Positions 5,986-7,088 of a DNA stretch of 7,088 nt are shown here, in pieces. Source of the stretch: UBA1195 sp045598025 (lineage in GTDB: Bacteria > Bacteroidota > Bacteroidia > Bacteroidales > WCHB1-69). The position numbers and the translations under genes were made by a program. The stretch is taken from assembly GCA_045598025.1 (NCBI GenBank), contig JAZLLH010000025.1, positions 1 through 7,088 of the forward strand, read 5' to 3'. How positions within the stretch are numbered: the stretch's first letter is position 1; each line of letters opens with the position of its first letter. The notes below the pieces were generated by a model. It searched no databases. It saw nothing but the letters and a program-made list of their open reading frames with translations, and was not told the DNA's origin.

Positions 5986-7088
5986 TCATTCGATGGGTAA
6001 GCCCTGATAGTATTGCAGCAGTTTGACCGCCAGGGCTGCGGTGTATTTGGCCTGCAGGAGGTTTTGGGCGGCGTTCAGGCAGTCGCTGCTGCTGATCAGG
6101 AGTTCCACGGTGCTTTTTATTCCCCTGCGGAATTGTTCTTCGGTCAGGCGGTGTCCGGCTTCCGCCGCTTCCGACTGTGCCTTGGCTGCGATGTATTGGC
6201 TTTGCGCGGCGAGGGCGTCGTTGTAGAGTCCTTCAACGGTAACGAGCAGTTCTTTTTCGGCGGTGTGCCGTTCCAGTTCGGCTTCCTGGCGGTTCAGCAG
6301 GGCTTTCTGTACGGCGGCACGTGTCTGCAACCCGTTGAAGACGGGGATGTTGAGCGAGAACCCGATGCTCTGGTTGAGGTTGTCGTTCAGCTGGGTGACG
6401 AAGGTTTCGGCTCCGTCGAACCAGTTGCCGGTTCCTATGCTTGCGGCGAGTGTCAGGGAGGGACAGTAGCCCGCCCGGGCCATGCGGCAGTCCAGTTCGG
6501 CCATGCGTAGGTTGAGTTCCCGGCTGCGGCAGGCGGGAATCCGTTGCAGCGCCTGTGCGCAGAGCTGTTTTCTGTCGGGAAGCGGGGATAGTATGAGGAC
6601 GGTGTCCACGGTGCTGGGAATCAGGTGCAGGGAATCGCTCATGTCCAGTTCCAGCAGTTGCTTGAGTTCCAGCAGCTGCGCGTTCAGGAGATTGTGCCCG
6701 CAGACCAGCTGGTAGCGTGCGTCGCTGCATCGGGCGGCGAACTGTGCATGTTCGCTGGGTGCGAGGCTTCCGGCCTTGAGTTTGTGCCCGGCCAGTTGGA
6801 GCTGGGCTTCGGCGGAGGCCAGGCTGGTTTCGAGTACGCGGATGTTTTCCTGAAGGTAGGCAATCTGCATGCAGGCCCGGATGATGTCCAGGTCAAGCTG
6901 GAACTGCTGTTCTTCTTTTCCGAGCTGTTGCATGCGGGTGTTGAGTTCCTGCTGCTGCAGTCCGTGGTACTGCCGCAATCCGTTGAAAACCGTCATGCTG
7001 GCTCCGATGTTGTAGCGCGTGTTGAAGGTGTTGTCGGACATGTATTCGTTCAGGGAGTTGCGGATGTTCTGCCGGCTGAGTCCTATGG
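5986..7088 (-). CDS. TolC-family outer-membrane efflux protein, 3' part
   Basis: The C-terminal 366 residues of an outer-membrane channel for the export complex are visible; the start lies beyond the right edge, since the frame is open upstream of Met7041 with IGLSRQNIRNSLNEY. Two repeated beta-strand and helix units can be seen. The first is YNIGASMTVFNGLRQYHGLQ, followed by Gln/Glu-rich helices. The second is QSIGFSLNIPVFNGLQTRAA, followed by LLNRQEAELERHTAEKELL. The FNGL turn after each strand is characteristic of the OEP family, as is the late EEQFRRGIKSTVELL motif. It ends QGLPIE. A sampled line (6241-6300) is 58% GC, like hlyD and unlike the cassette. The tolC-(hlyD) order with a 15-bp gap to the hlyD fragment suggests one export operon into which the peptide cassette was inserted. 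Confidence 0.92.
   Translation of the reverse strand, partial: IGLSRQNIRNSLNEYMSDNTFNTRYNIGASMTVFNGLRQYHGLQQQELNTRMQQLGKEEQQFQLDLDIIRACMQIAYLQENIRVLETSLASAEAQLQLAGHKLKAGSLAPSEHAQFAARCSDARYQLVCGHNLLNAQLLELKQLLELDMSDSLHLIPSTVDTVLILSPLPDRKQLCAQALQRIPACRSRELNLRMAELDCRMARAGYCPSLTLAASIGTGNWFDGAETFVTQLNDNLNQSIGFSLNIPVFNGLQTRAAVQKALLNRQEAELERHTAEKELLVTVEGLYNDALAAQSQYIAAKAQSEAAEAGHRLTEEQFRRGIKSTVELLISSSDCLNAAQNLLQAKYTAALAVKLLQYYQGLPIE

Noticed and set aside
5782..6000. Plus-strand ORF sharing a peptide with the antisense of hlyD
   Set aside because: The shared stretch is only the reverse complement of the 100-bp hlyD repeat, so the similarity comes from the repeat and not from a gene.

Overview
The window looks like a Bacteroidota (probably Bacteroidales) chromosome segment. 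All protein genes lie on the minus strand. They encode a TolC-type outer-membrane factor, a HlyD-type adaptor and a C39-peptidase ABC transporter of the kind this phylum uses to export double-glycine leader peptides. The promoter-like sites fit the Bacteroidota -7 consensus TAnnTTTG, and start codons follow AT-rich leaders with little Shine-Dalgarno sequence. I cannot name a genus.

In the direction of transcription (high to low coordinates) the layout is as follows. (1) 7088-5986: 3' part of a TolC-like gene. (2) 5970-5794: a broken 5' fragment of a hlyD gene. (3) 5793-5365: a gene-poor stretch with an AT-rich part, a GC-rich hairpin-rich island (possible structured RNA) and promoter-like sites. 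(4) 5364-5092: a small Cys-rich peptide gene with a double-glycine leader. (5) 5080-5041: a strong intrinsic terminator. (6) 5003-3525: a secreted HExxH metalloprotease-like protein. (7) 3510-2158: a radical SAM/SPASM peptide maturase. (8) 2137-788: an intact hlyD. (9) 775-1: the 5' part of a C39 ABC transporter gene that continues out of the window.

Together these read as a RiPP (ribosomally made, post-translationally modified peptide) system. The radical SAM enzyme would modify the Cys-rich core, the C39 domain would cut after Gly-Gly, and the ABC transporter, HlyD and TolC would form the export channel. The DUF4932-like metalloprotease would act outside the cytoplasm, and its role is unknown. 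No immunity gene is recognisable.

Two structural oddities stand out. First, a 100-bp direct repeat (98 of 100 bases identical by hand alignment) lies inside the intact hlyD and inside the hlyD fragment behind tolC. It brackets the precursor, protease and maturase genes, which look lower in GC than the export genes. This suggests that a peptide-plus-maturase cassette entered an ancestral tolC-hlyD-ABC export operon by recombination within the hlyD 5' end. Second, the ABC transporter reads straight from the end of its first membrane helix into a motif that normally lies about 140 residues further on. This looks like an in-frame deletion of transmembrane helices 2-4 (or an assembly collapse) and would probably disable the transporter.
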